A stretch of DNA of 64,000 nt from Aurantiacibacter atlanticus (GCF_001077815.2 NZ_CP011310.1:496001-560000), one strand, 5' to 3'. Positions 26,956-35,091 are shown, counted from the first letter of the stretch. Made by a program: numbers and translations. The notes: generated by a model not told the origin, from the sequence alone.

Positions 26956-28866
26956 ATGGAACAACAAGCGCTTACAATCGCGCTCGTCGGCGTGTTGGGT
27001 ATCGGTGCGCAATGGCTTGCCTGGCGCACTGGGTGGCCCGCGATTGTCCTCATGCTTGCAGCCGGCTTCCTCGCGGGGCCGGTGCTTGGCCATTTCGGCT
27101 ATCCGATACTCGATCCAGAAGCTGCATTCGGCGACCTGCTTGAACCGATGGTCGGCATCGGCGTGGCGCTCATTCTGTTTGAAGGCGGCTTAAGCCTCGA
27201 TTTTCGGGAATTTCGAAAATATGGCGAAGGTGTCTGGCGCCTGGTGCTTCTGGGTGTGCCCATCGGCTGGCTGCTTGGCTCGCTCGCTTCCTATTACATT
27301 GCCGGATTGGTGTGGCCTGTTGCCATCCTATTCGCAGGCATACTTGTGGTCACGGGCCCTACGGTGGTTTTGCCATTGTTGCGCCAATCTTCTGTCCAGC
27401 AACGTCCGGCCGCGCTGCTCAGGTGGGAATCCATAGTCAACGATCCCATCGGTGCCCTGTGCGCAGTGATCGCCTATGAATATTTCCGCGCAACCGTAGA
27501 TGGTGGGACAGCGTTTGACGTGGTGCCGCAGATCGCCTTTGCAGCTATCGTATCTGGCGTGATCGGTTATGCTGCGGCAAAGTTCGTGGCGTGGAGCTTT
27601 CCGCGTGGACTTGTGCCGGAATTTCTCAAGGTCCCCGTCCTGCTTGTGGCTGTCGTGGGCACCTTCGTATTGTGCAACATGATTGAACATGAGGCCGGGC
27701 TGGTCGCTGTCACGGTCATGGGCGTTGCGCTGGCTAATATGCATGTTTCCAGTTTGCGCAGTATCCATCCCTTCAAGCAGAACATCGCAGTGCTGCTGGT
27801 GTCGGGCATTTTCATCCTCCTGTCCGCATCGCTCGATATTTCCGAATTGCAATATCTCAACCCGATGGAAGGGGAGGGCCTGCGCCTCTATCTGTTCCTG
27901 TTTGCACTGCTGTTCATGGTGCGGCCGGCAACGATCCTGCTCTCATTGCTCGGCAGTTCAGTGCCGTGGAACGAACGGCTCTTCCTCGCCTGGATTGCAC
28001 CGCGCGGTATTGTGCTTGTGGCCATCAGCGGCCTGTTTGCACTGCGCCTTTCTGACCTTGGTTACGCCGATGGCTCAATCCTGATCGGTCTGAGCTTTGC
28101 CGTCGTTGTGTCGACAATCGTGGCCCATGGCTTTACCGTGGATATTGTCGCGCGATTGCTCAAAGTGAAAGGGGCCTCGCGTCCCGGCCTGCTGATTGCG
28201 GGCGCCACCCCTTGGACAACTGCACTGGCTGAAACGCTGCATAAAATCGATACGCCCGTCATGCTCGTCGATTCCTCGTGGCAGAGGCTCAAATCGGCAC
28301 GAGCCAAGGGATTGCCGACCTATCATGGCGAAATTCTCAATGAGGCAATTGAATACAGCCTTGATCTCACGCCATTCCAGTCACTGGTGGCGGCAACTGA
28401 CAATGAAGCCTATAATGCCCTCGTATGCTCCGAATTCGCGCCAGAGATGGGCACGGACAAAGTGTATCAGCTGGGCGAAGGCGCTGATGACGAGGATCAC
28501 CGCGCTTTGCCCGCATCGCTCAGGGGGCGCGCGCTGTTTGCTTCCGGTTACGGCGTTGACGATGTGCAGCAACGCCAGCAGGAAGGCTGGGTCTTCCGCC
28601 GGACCAAGCTTTCGGAACAGTTCGATATAGAGGACGCGCGTGAAACTCTGCCCGAAGCGGCCAATATGCTGATGCTGATCAGGCCCGATGGGGAAATGCG
28701 CTTCTTTACCCACGCCGCAGCGCCAGAACCGCGTCCTGGCGACCAGATTATTTCCTTCGCGCCTCCGCGTGCGACGAGCGAGGAAAAGGCTGCGCGCAAC
28801 GCCGAAAAGAACGCGTCACGTCGCCCTCCCAAAGGCGCGACTGACCCTGATCCGGAGCCCGCATGA
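26956..28866 (+). CDS. Cation:proton antiporter (CPA1/NhaP type) with C-terminal RCK-like domain
   Basis: The 636-residue protein has about twelve transmembrane helices (residues 1-400), including the ion-site region VTGPTVVLPLLRQSSVQQRPAALL and NDPIGALCAVIAYEYF. A soluble TrkA_N-like domain follows (LIAGATPWTTALAETL, then LVAATDNEAYNALVCSEF). It probably exchanges Na+ or K+ for protons in pH or salt homeostasis. The stop overlaps the OmpA gene start (ATGA). Confidence 0.88.
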   Translation: MEQQALTIALVGVLGIGAQWLAWRTGWPAIVLMLAAGFLAGPVLGHFGYPILDPEAAFGDLLEPMVGIGVALILFEGGLSLDFREFRKYGEGVWRLVLLGVPIGWLLGSLASYYIAGLVWPVAILFAGILVVTGPTVVLPLLRQSSVQQRPAALLRWESIVNDPIGALCAVIAYEYFRATVDGGTAFDVVPQIAFAAIVSGVIGYAAAKFVAWSFPRGLVPEFLKVPVLLVAVVGTFVLCNMIEHEAGLVAVTVMGVALANMHVSSLRSIHPFKQNIAVLLVSGIFILLSASLDISELQYLNPMEGEGLRLYLFLFALLFMVRPATILLSLLGSSVPWNERLFLAWIAPRGIVLVAISGLFALRLSDLGYADGSILIGLSFAVVVSTIVAHGFTVDIVARLLKVKGASRPGLLIAGATPWTTALAETLHKIDTPVMLVDSSWQRLKSARAKGLPTYHGEILNEAIEYSLDLTPFQSLVAATDNEAYNALVCSEFAPEMGTDKVYQLGEGADDEDHRALPASLRGRALFASGYGVDDVQQRQQEGWVFRRTKLSEQFDIEDARETLPEAANMLMLIRPDGEMRFFTHAAAPEPRPGDQIISFAPPRATSEEKAARNAEKNASRRPPKGATDPDPEPA

Positions 28867-29528
28867 CAAGCAGGATACGCATGATGACACACAAACCACC
28901 CCACGCCTCGAAATTTAGCGCAATTGGTATGCTGGCCATCGCAGCCTTCGGTTTGTCGGCATGCGAATTGCGTCAGGATGGGGCGGAGGAGGAGCCGGAA
29001 CCGGCGATCACGCCGACCGAGTCCGTGGCCACCCCGACACCAACGCCAAGCGAAACTGCCAGTCCCGTTAATTCCATCTTGCGGGATGATGATGAAACGT
29101 CGGTAGCGGTGGTTGCGCCTCCGCAGCCGGTCAATATTACGATACCATTTCCGGACGGAGCCGATCTGTCCGCACGGGCAGAGCGGATGCTGGTAGGAAT
29201 TCTCGACTCGCGCGCGCTTGAGGAAAATTGGCCGGTTGTTCTTGGCGGGCACACTGACAGTTCGGGCAATGACCAGGCCAATTTGCGTGCATCGCGCTCC
29301 CGCGCAGAAGCTGTCGCGGCCTGGCTGGTAGAAAATGGTGTCGATGATGAACGCATCGTGGTGATTGGCTTTGGCGAACAGAATCCGATCCAGCCTAATG
29401 CGCTGCCTGATGGTACTGCAAATGAAGCAGGCCGTCGCGCCAACCGGCGCGTTGAATTGCGTATAGCCCCCAAGCCCCAGGTCGAAAGCGAAGAGGACCA
29501 GGAAACGGAAAACACGTCTGAAGACTGA
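28863..29528 (+). CDS. OmpA-family lipoprotein
   Basis: The 221-residue protein has a lipoprotein signal peptide with lipobox GLSAC. A Glu/Pro/Thr-rich linker follows, then an OmpA C-terminal domain with GGHTDSSGNDQANLRASRSRAEAV and ANRRVELRI. The start chosen is the ATG overlapping the antiporter stop; internal ATGs seven or eight residues later would also leave a signal peptide. It probably anchors the outer membrane to peptidoglycan. This is the second OmpA lipoprotein in the window and is only distantly similar to the one at 101-784. Confidence 0.86.
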   Translation: MTSRIRMMTHKPPHASKFSAIGMLAIAAFGLSACELRQDGAEEEPEPAITPTESVATPTPTPSETASPVNSILRDDDETSVAVVAPPQPVNITIPFPDGADLSARAERMLVGILDSRALEENWPVVLGGHTDSSGNDQANLRASRSRAEAVAAWLVENGVDDERIVVIGFGEQNPIQPNALPDGTANEAGRRANRRVELRIAPKPQVESEEDQETENTSED

Positions 29529-29536
29529 ACTGTACG

Positions 29537-29565
29537 CTTGACGCACCAGCCCCGCTGGTGGCAAG
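29537..29565 (+). terminator. Possible terminator hairpin after the OmpA lipoprotein gene
   Basis: CACCAGC (29544-29550) and GCTGGTG (29554-29560) pair with a CCC loop, and the flanks CTTG/CAAG extend the stem. There is no T-run, so terminator activity is uncertain. Confidence 0.35.
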
Positions 29566-29579
29566 CGGAACTTCAGAGT

Positions 29580-29653
29580 GCGGGTATAGCTTAGTGGTAA
29601 AGCCCCAGCCTTCCAAGCTGGTTATGCGGGTTCGATTCCCGCTACCCGCTCCA
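29580..29653 (+). tRNA. tRNA-Gly (anticodon TCC)
   Basis: Acceptor arms GCGGGTA and TACCCGC pair. The anticodon stem CCAGC/GCTGG encloses CTTCCAA, giving TCC. The T arm GCGGG-TTCGATT-CCCGC is regular, the discriminator is T and CCA is encoded. Its 3' end is the probable integration target of the adjacent element. Confidence 0.96.
29636..29646 (+). repeat. attL core, inside the tRNA-Gly T-arm/acceptor
   Basis: TTCCCGCTACC lies at the 3' end of tRNA-Gly and recurs exactly at 35170-35180. Two of the three bases before it also agree (CG then a mismatch). Confidence 0.6.
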
Positions 29654-29767
29654 TTCCCCTGTTCGCCAGTGTCCGTATTTGACTGGACAATTCCCTGAAA
29701 ACCACCGTATTCTGGCGATCTTAGGCCGCTAGCGTTCACCCGCGTTCGCATCCAGCCGCACTTCGCT

Positions 29768-29828
29768 GGGGGTATAAATGGGGGGTATCTGCCAGCGGCC
29801 AATGCGATACCCCCAGCCTTGGGGGTAT
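29768..29828. repeat. GGGGGTAT repeats next to attL (possible integrase/Xis arm sites)
   Basis: Direct copies of GGGGGTAT are at 29768-29775, 29781-29788 and 29821-29828, and an inverted copy (ATACCCCC) is at 29807-29814. Matching copies near attR support a role in recombination. They lie just before the integrase gene, so they could also autoregulate it. Confidence 0.5.
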
Positions 29829-29864
29829 TTTGGGGACGAACCCCTAGAAGGGCGGGCGGATCAA

Positions 29865-31097
29865 ATGGCGCTGACAGACGTGGCAATCCGGAATGCGAAG
29901 CCGGGCGAAAAGGCATTCAAACTGGCAGACGGGGCAGGCATGTTCCTGTTGGTGACGCCTGCCGGGGGGAAGCTTTGGCGGCTGAAATACCGGATCGATG
30001 GACGCGAGAAATTGCTCGCCATGGGAGCCTATCCAGAAACTGGCCTGAGCGACGCTCGCAAACGGCGCGATGAAGCGCGTGGGCTTGTTGCAAGGGGCGT
30101 GGACCCTTCGCGCGAAAAGCAGCGCGACAAGGTGCGTTCCCGCGCACAGGCGACCGACACCTTCGCCGCTATTACGAATGAGTATTGTGCAAAGCGCCGC
30201 CGCGACGGGAAAAACGGATGGACACCCGCAACGGCCAAGCGAAGCGAGTATCTGCTGTCCCTTCTCAATCCCGGCATAGGGCGGCTGGCAATTTCCGATA
30301 TTGAGCCCGCGGACGTGCTCGCAGCAGTGCGCAAGATCGAGGCAAAGGGCAATCTGGAAAGCGCGCGGCGAACCCTGCAATTGGCGAGCATGGTCTTTCG
30401 TTATGCCGTGGCAACTGCCCGCTTGCGCTCCGATCCTACGCGCGATCTCAAGGGGGCACTGACTGCCCCTACGGTGACGCACTATGGCGCGATTACGGAT
30501 GCCAAGAATGTGGGCGGACTGTTGCGCGCCATTGATGGCTATGAGGGGCAGGGGCTTACCAAGCTGGCGCTGCAATTTGCCCCCCATGTGTTTGTCCGCC
30601 CCGGCGAGCTTCGCCATGCCGAATGGGAAGAAATCGATCTGGACGGGGGCATTTGGAATATCCCGGCTGGCAAAATGAAAATGGGCAAGGCGCATCATGT
30701 GCCGTTGTCAAAGCAGGCGGTGGCAATCCTGCGGGAGCTACACGCCGCTACAGGGCCGACAGGCTATGCGTTCCCCTCCATCCGGACGCGCGCCCGCCCC
30801 ATGAGCGAAAACACGCTCAATGCGGCTTTGCGGCGGCTGGGATACACTAGCGGCGAAATGACCGCGCACGGCTTCCGGGCGATGGCTTCCACTCTGCTTA
30901 ACGAAAGCGGCAAATGGAACCCGGACGCAATCGAACGCGCGCTTGCCCATGGCGACAGCGACAAGGTGCGCGCAGCCTATCATCGCGGCGCGCATTGGCA
31001 GGAGCGTGTGGAAATGGCGCAATGGTGGAGCGACTATCTGGACCAGCTGCGCAAGGGCGGTGATGTGGTGGATTTCCCCAAGCGCGTAGCAAGCTGA
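29865..31097 (+). CDS. Tyrosine-type site-specific integrase (P4/DUF4102 family)
   Basis: The ATG at 29865 gives 410 residues; a longer in-frame start at 29778 would lie within the GGGGGTAT repeats. The N-terminal DUF4102 arm-binding domain begins LTDVAIRNAKPGEKAFKLAD. Catalytic positions include Arg in FVRPGELRHAEW (about 245), HGFRAM (about 335) and LAHGD (about 360). Where P4-type integrases carry the nucleophile in YLEER, this protein has AYHRGAHWQERV, so the nucleophile may be the earlier Tyr (about 372). It is adjacent to tRNA-Gly, as expected for this family. Confidence 0.9.
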   Translation: MALTDVAIRNAKPGEKAFKLADGAGMFLLVTPAGGKLWRLKYRIDGREKLLAMGAYPETGLSDARKRRDEARGLVARGVDPSREKQRDKVRSRAQATDTFAAITNEYCAKRRRDGKNGWTPATAKRSEYLLSLLNPGIGRLAISDIEPADVLAAVRKIEAKGNLESARRTLQLASMVFRYAVATARLRSDPTRDLKGALTAPTVTHYGAITDAKNVGGLLRAIDGYEGQGLTKLALQFAPHVFVRPGELRHAEWEEIDLDGGIWNIPAGKMKMGKAHHVPLSKQAVAILRELHAATGPTGYAFPSIRTRARPMSENTLNAALRRLGYTSGEMTAHGFRAMASTLLNESGKWNPDAIERALAHGDSDKVRAAYHRGAHWQERVEMAQWWSDYLDQLRKGGDVVDFPKRVAS

Positions 31098-31161
31098 CAC
31101 GCTAACGCTTGCCGGATACTTACGAACGCGACTAAACCCTTGCGAACACTAGAGGGGTATC

Positions 31162-31594
31162 ATGCGTTTAGGCTGGGACGAAATTAAGCGACGCGCCAAG
31201 ACCTTCAGCGAGGAATGGAAAGATTCCGGCTTTGAGAAGGGCGAAACGCAAACCTTCTACAATGAATTTTTCGAGATATTCGGCATCAAGCGCAAGCAGG
31301 TGGCAATATACGAACAACGGGTGAAGCTGCTTTCGCAAAAGCATGGCTTCATCGATCTGTTTTGGCCGGGCACCCTGCTTGTCGAACAGAAAAGCAGCAA
31401 TCTCGATCTGGACCGGGCGCAAGGGCAAGGCCGTAGACCGCCTCTACCGCGCCGCACCCTTCGAAACCGACCGCGACCGCGTAGAACACCTGTTTGGCCG
31501 TTACGAGGCCCTTGTGAACGCGCTAGAGCGGCTGGGCGCTGCCAAGAACAAGCGGGTCAGTCGGAAGGCCAAGGCGAAGGCTGATAGTGTTTGA
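31162..31594 (+). pseudogene. Remnant of an MmeI-like DNA methyltransferase / restriction enzyme
   Basis: Residues 1-87 of the first frame resemble the N-terminus of large MmeI-type methyltransferases (ETQTFYNEFFEIFGIKRK, then KHGFIDLFWPGTLLVEQKS). At about 31410-31425 the reading shifts: the +1 frame continues with KGKAVDRLYRAAPFETDRDR and VEHLFGRYEALVNAL, the usual C-terminus of the same family. The central several hundred residues, including the SAM and catalytic motifs, are absent. The read-through 140-residue product would be a nonfunctional fusion. This is a deletion with frameshift; homology is from memory of the family. Confidence 0.75.
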
Positions 31595-31595
31595 G

Positions 31596-32414
31596 ATGAG
31601 TGAGCAGCCCTTTCCACCTGACCCCGATGACCACAAGCCGCACAGGGTGGCGCTGCGTGCGATGGAAAGTTGGCATTGGCGGTTTGCCGATCCCGATGGC
31701 GTTCTATTTACCGCTGGTAAGGAGCTAGCTGTTGTCGTGAGCAAACTAGCCATGGCAGGGCAAGATGATCCAAAGGCAGATTTGTTAGAGTTGCTCTGCG
31801 AAGGTCTCTTGCAAGCGAGCGGCTCTTTCATTTGGAAAAAACATCAGGGCGGCCAATATTTTGGATTGGAAGGTCATAACGAAACAATCACCACGCGCCA
31901 GTGGTGTGTTCTTCGGGAACTCATAGCACAGACCGAAGAAGAACTTGCAGGTAATGGCTGGCCGGATGTGACAACCGATCTGGAGGAACTTGGATATAAG
32001 AATACCGAGATTTGCGAGTGGAAACCAGACGACAACCGCTTCAGCACAGCGATTTGTTCTGGAGATCACGCGTCACGCGGGCCGAGCTATAAAGAAGAAT
32101 TGTTGTCTTTCTATGATATTAGTGTTTGCCCAGCTCCCATGAGTGCTGACACAGATGAGGGCTTTGATGGTAGTCCGAAACCTGTTTCATTAGTCGACAA
32201 AGGCGGGCGGCCACCGGCGGCGAATTGGGAATTAGCTGCGCTCGAACTAGCGGGCCGCTACTACAAGGGCGATTTCAAACCTTCCAGTAAGGCGGATGTT
32301 CAGCGCGAACTGGCAGCTTATCTGGCGGAGTCAGATATTCACCCGTCAGCATCCACGCTTGGCAATCATGCAAAGCCAATATTTGAGGCATTCCAAGAGT
32401 GGGACCGAGACTGA
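31596..32414 (+). CDS. Island hypothetical protein
   Basis: The 272-residue protein (ATG at 31596; a GTG nine bases upstream is an alternative) is not one I recognise. It is soluble and acidic, with no signal or membrane segment. The C-terminal 65 residues, from KGGRPPAANWELAALELAGRY, form a helical module that also mentions spaced charged residues (SSKADVQREL, TLGNHAKPIFEAF), similar in style to DNA-associated island proteins. It follows the methyltransferase remnant directly and has somewhat lower GC than the core genes. Function unknown. Confidence 0.7.
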   Translation: MSEQPFPPDPDDHKPHRVALRAMESWHWRFADPDGVLFTAGKELAVVVSKLAMAGQDDPKADLLELLCEGLLQASGSFIWKKHQGGQYFGLEGHNETITTRQWCVLRELIAQTEEELAGNGWPDVTTDLEELGYKNTEICEWKPDDNRFSTAICSGDHASRGPSYKEELLSFYDISVCPAPMSADTDEGFDGSPKPVSLVDKGGRPPAANWELAALELAGRYYKGDFKPSSKADVQRELAAYLAESDIHPSASTLGNHAKPIFEAFQEWDRD

Positions 32415-32484
32415 CAGAAACCCGGTAATTGGCCGTTTCTGGGGTTTCCGGCGGACCGACATAGCCAACCGATGCAGAATGCAG

Positions 32485-32502
32485 CCGTTCGAAATTGAAC
32501 GG
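32485..32502 (+). promoter_or_regulatory. Inverted repeat beside the ribosome-binding site of the Xis-like gene
   Basis: Arms CCGTTC (32485-32490) and GAACGG (32497-32502) flank a 6-base spacer. The right arm runs into the GGAG ribosome site (32501-32504). It could be an autoregulatory operator or an RNA hairpin limiting translation. Confidence 0.4.
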
Positions 32503-32512
32503 AGAATGCATC

Positions 32513-32701
32513 GTGAATACCCCTAACAATGAACCACAGCCGCTAGCCTATTCGATCAAAGAGGCTTGCCGTGTATCGACACTTGGCCGCACCCGAATTT
32601 ATCAGCTTATCAATGAAGGGCGTCTGGAAAGTCGCAAGATTGGCAAGCGCACCCTGATCCCAGCCGCGTCCCTGCGCGCGCTGATTGTGGGGGAAGGCTG
32701 A
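32513..32701 (+). CDS. Excisionase-like helix-turn-helix protein
   Basis: The GTG at 32513 follows GGAG by eight bases and gives 62 residues. The core YSIKEACRVSTLGRTRIYQL, then INEGRLESRKIGKRTLIPAAS, is a MerR-like winged helix of the excisionase/HTH_17 family. In small elements such proteins bend DNA at att sites or act as regulators. The next gene follows four bases later. Confidence 0.82.
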   Translation: MNTPNNEPQPLAYSIKEACRVSTLGRTRIYQLINEGRLESRKIGKRTLIPAASLRALIVGEG

Positions 32702-32705
32702 CACC

Positions 32706-33485
32706 ATGGGCCGATATTCAAAGCGCAATCGCGTCAACGTAACTGGGCGCAACAATACCAGCCGCTTTGTTTGGCTGGACTATCGCCTGCTTACCAGCAA
32801 CGCCTATCGCAGCCTTTCCCCTAATGCCCGCTCACTGCTTGTTGAACTGGCCATGCTTTACAATGGAGACAACAACGGCAGTCTATATCTGGGCGTTCGC
32901 GATGCAGCGCACCGGCTGGGCGTGGCAGACCTGACTGCGGCCAGCCGTGCTTTCGATGATCTGAAGGCGCTAGGGTTCCTGCAAATGACAAAGGACGCGC
33001 ATTTCTCAGTCAAAGCTGGCGAAGCATCTCGCGCTCGCTGCTGGCGGTTAACGTGGCATCCTGGGCCGGGCCGAAAGATTGCCAGCTGGGATTTCATGAA
33101 TCGTGAACCGGACCCAAAAACCCTTTCACGCAAACGAATGGAGCGCGGTCTGCGAGTGCTGAAGGCCTATCGTCAAGCACGTTCCAGCGGCCAATTCCCG
33201 GTATTGGATAGCGAAACGACAACGCCTTTCGGGGCAGAAAATGCCGCACAACCCGTGGCGAAATCCAATACGATGAATGCAGGAAATGGCGGAAATCTGC
33301 CAATCTCTCGCGTTCCGAATTCCGACACACATTTAGCTATACCATGGGAGGGGGAACGCAATCGCCTGCCCATTGGCTGGTGGCAACTCGACTGGTCCGG
33401 CCCTGTTGCGCGGCTGGCCTACTCCCGCTCTTTGGCAGCGCATTTGCCCGATGCGCAGCATTCCAGCCGGAGCCAGACAGCATGA
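32706..33485 (+). CDS. Island protein with winged-helix-like region
   Basis: The ATG at 32706 gives 259 residues. The N-terminal 130 residues (FVWLDYRLLTSNAYRSLSPN, then YLGVRDAAHRLGVADLTAASRAF) look like a replication-initiator or transcription-type winged helix. The rest is low-complexity and poorly conserved in style. Similar proteins occur in alphaproteobacterial islands next to Xis-like genes. The stop overlaps the following gene (ATGA). A role in element replication is only a possibility. Confidence 0.7.
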   Translation: MGRYSKRNRVNVTGRNNTSRFVWLDYRLLTSNAYRSLSPNARSLLVELAMLYNGDNNGSLYLGVRDAAHRLGVADLTAASRAFDDLKALGFLQMTKDAHFSVKAGEASRARCWRLTWHPGPGRKIASWDFMNREPDPKTLSRKRMERGLRVLKAYRQARSSGQFPVLDSETTTPFGAENAAQPVAKSNTMNAGNGGNLPISRVPNSDTHLAIPWEGERNRLPIGWWQLDWSGPVARLAYSRSLAAHLPDAQHSSRSQTA

Positions 33486-34162
33486 CAAAACCTAAGACTG
33501 GCAAGAAACCACCCGCTGGCAGCGTTTTGACTGTGACGGCTGAAAAGGGCGAAACGGAGGCTGACACTATGGCGCGGGTAATTGTCTCCCCGTTTCTACG
33601 GCACGGCTGTCTTGGTCATGGCGTGGCAGCGAAGGCATTCGGCAAATTACCGAGTGAGCCGGATTACAATGATTTCGGGAAGGCGATCAAGGCAAGGGCT
33701 AAGGCGGCTGCGGAAGGCGATCTGACGCTGGCAACCGAAATTCTGGTTTCACAAGCGTTATCCCTCGATGCCATGTTTGCGGAACTGGCGCGGCGCTCTG
33801 TGATGAACTTTGGCGATTACCCCTTGGCAGCGGAACGCTACGCGCGACTGGCCTTTAAGGCGCAATCCAATTCCCGTGCATCGCTGGAAGCCTTGGCCAA
33901 GCTGCACCAGCCGCGCGAACAAACCGTGCGCCACGTGCATGTGAATGAGGGCGGCCAAGCAGTGATTGCTGACAATGTTCACCACCATGGAGGGGGCAAG
34001 GAAAATGAAAATTCGAACGGACAACCCCATACAACCAACACGGCTGGCACAAGCTCCGCGCTGCTTGGCCAAGACGCGGAAGGGAACGGCTTGCCAATCT
34101 CCAGCAGTGAAGGGCAGCCCGCGATGCCGAATGCACGGCGGCAAAGGAAGCGGCGCACCTAA
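33482..34162 (+). CDS. Island hypothetical protein (HVHVNEGGQAVIADN type)
   Basis: The ATG overlapping the preceding stop gives 226 residues. After a charged N-terminus come a helical region (AKAFGKLPSEPDYNDFGKAI to LARRSVMNFGDYPLAAERY) and the segment EQTVRHVHVNEGGQAVIADN, which I recall from island proteins of related bacteria. The last 50 residues are low-complexity and overlap the next gene in another frame. No function known. Confidence 0.7.
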   Translation: MTKPKTGKKPPAGSVLTVTAEKGETEADTMARVIVSPFLRHGCLGHGVAAKAFGKLPSEPDYNDFGKAIKARAKAAAEGDLTLATEILVSQALSLDAMFAELARRSVMNFGDYPLAAERYARLAFKAQSNSRASLEALAKLHQPREQTVRHVHVNEGGQAVIADNVHHHGGGKENENSNGQPHTTNTAGTSSALLGQDAEGNGLPISSSEGQPAMPNARRQRKRRT

Positions 34163-34265
34163 GGGCAACAAGAACGCTTGGAAGCATGGCGGGCGATCTG
34201 GAGAGACTGAAGGCGCGGCGCGATACCTGAAGGCAGTAGCGCGCTTTTTGAACGAGGCTGGGTGA
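34005..34265 (+). CDS. Small basic HGG-motif protein overlapping the previous gene
   Basis: The 86-residue frame begins at an ATG behind a GGAGGGGG ribosome site. It has RCLAKTRKGTACQSPAVKGS and CRMHGGKGSGAPKGNKNAWK, a pattern shared by small phage and island proteins with a Cys-His-Gly cluster. The first 158 bases overlap the upstream gene in the +1 frame. Both readings look protein-like, so I keep both. Function unknown. Confidence 0.68.
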   Translation: MKIRTDNPIQPTRLAQAPRCLAKTRKGTACQSPAVKGSPRCRMHGGKGSGAPKGNKNAWKHGGRSGETEGAARYLKAVARFLNEAG

Positions 34266-34429
34266 TTTTTTTGCGCATTCCGCGCGGGCGCGAGAAGGGG
34301 GGCTACTTTCTCCAGCCGCTTCGTAGCTAGGGCCGATTGGGAACCCGCATTATCGCTAATACAGTTTTGCGGGCTTGTGCCCTCTTGCGCAAAATATCCC
34401 GGAAATGGCAGCTATTGCCAGAATTGAGA

Positions 34430-34501
34430 CAAAAGCGGACTTTCAGCTGACGACCCCCTTGCGGTCGTTCAACTAAACACGCTACTTTCTCAAAAGCGGA
34501 C
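34430..34501. repeat. CAAAAGCGGAC direct repeats with a short hairpin between
   Basis: CAAAAGCGGAC occurs at 34430-34440 and 34491-34501, 61 bases apart. Between them ACGACC (34450-34455) and GGTCGT (34463-34468) form a hairpin. A third exact copy is at 35065-35075, on the other side of the GNAT gene. Confidence 0.6.
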
Positions 34502-34513
34502 GTTCGTATCCAG

Positions 34514-34942
34514 TTAGATCAGCAGCTTCGTTAGATAGTGCGAAGAATGGCCTTTCGGACGATTGTTTAGCGTCGCAATAAGGCGATAGCCGTTCTTCTC
34601 GTAAAACGGTTTCGCTTGCCAACTGGTCGTCTCAACCAAAGCGTTCTCGCACTTATTTTCGAGAGCAAAGGCCTCCGCCTGATCGATTAGTTTACGGCCG
34701 ACCCCACTTCCACGAACGTCAACGGAAAGCCAGAGAAGCTCAATGTGAAGGGTGTTCCAATAGCAAGTGGCTCGAATTCCGCCCACTAGCTCGCCTGATG
34801 CATTACGAGCCATCACATGAAATCTCTCTTCGTTTTCAATTGGCTCCAGATCATGGATGGCTTCATCATTGAACGCCATGATTCCATGACTCAGCAATTC
34901 CATGTCGGATTTCGAAGGTTTGCGCTCAATCTCAACGTTCAC
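34514..34942 (-). CDS. GNAT-family N-acetyltransferase
   Basis: Using GTG at 34942 the protein has 142 residues; an in-frame ATG at 35032 adds a hydrophobic, unsupported stretch. Acetyl-CoA-binding features are ELLWLSVDVRGSGVGRKLID (RxxGxG) and WQAKPFYEKNGYR. The closest style is the small-molecule acetyltransferases seen on mobile cassettes. It is AT-richer than the core genes and is bracketed by CAAAAGCGGAC repeats. Substrate unknown. Confidence 0.82.
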   Translation of the reverse strand: MNVEIERKPSKSDMELLSHGIMAFNDEAIHDLEPIENEERFHVMARNASGELVGGIRATCYWNTLHIELLWLSVDVRGSGVGRKLIDQAEAFALENKCENALVETTSWQAKPFYEKNGYRLIATLNNRPKGHSSHYLTKLLI

Positions 34943-35064
34943 AATGTTGTCCAATACGGGCGGTTTAACCCTTACGCTATGACAGCTAAAAACAAATAGG
35001 GAGAATACCGGCCCTTCCGCTTTCCACCCCAATTGTCGCCATTACACCTTCAACCGCCAACTGC

Positions 35065-35075
35065 CAAAAGCGGAC
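35065..35075. repeat. Third CAAAAGCGGAC copy, upstream of the GNAT gene
   Basis: An exact 11-base copy of the repeat at 34491-34501, in the same orientation, so the GNAT gene is bracketed by direct repeats. Confidence 0.6.
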
Positions 35076-35091
35076 TAAGCGCAAAGGTTCT

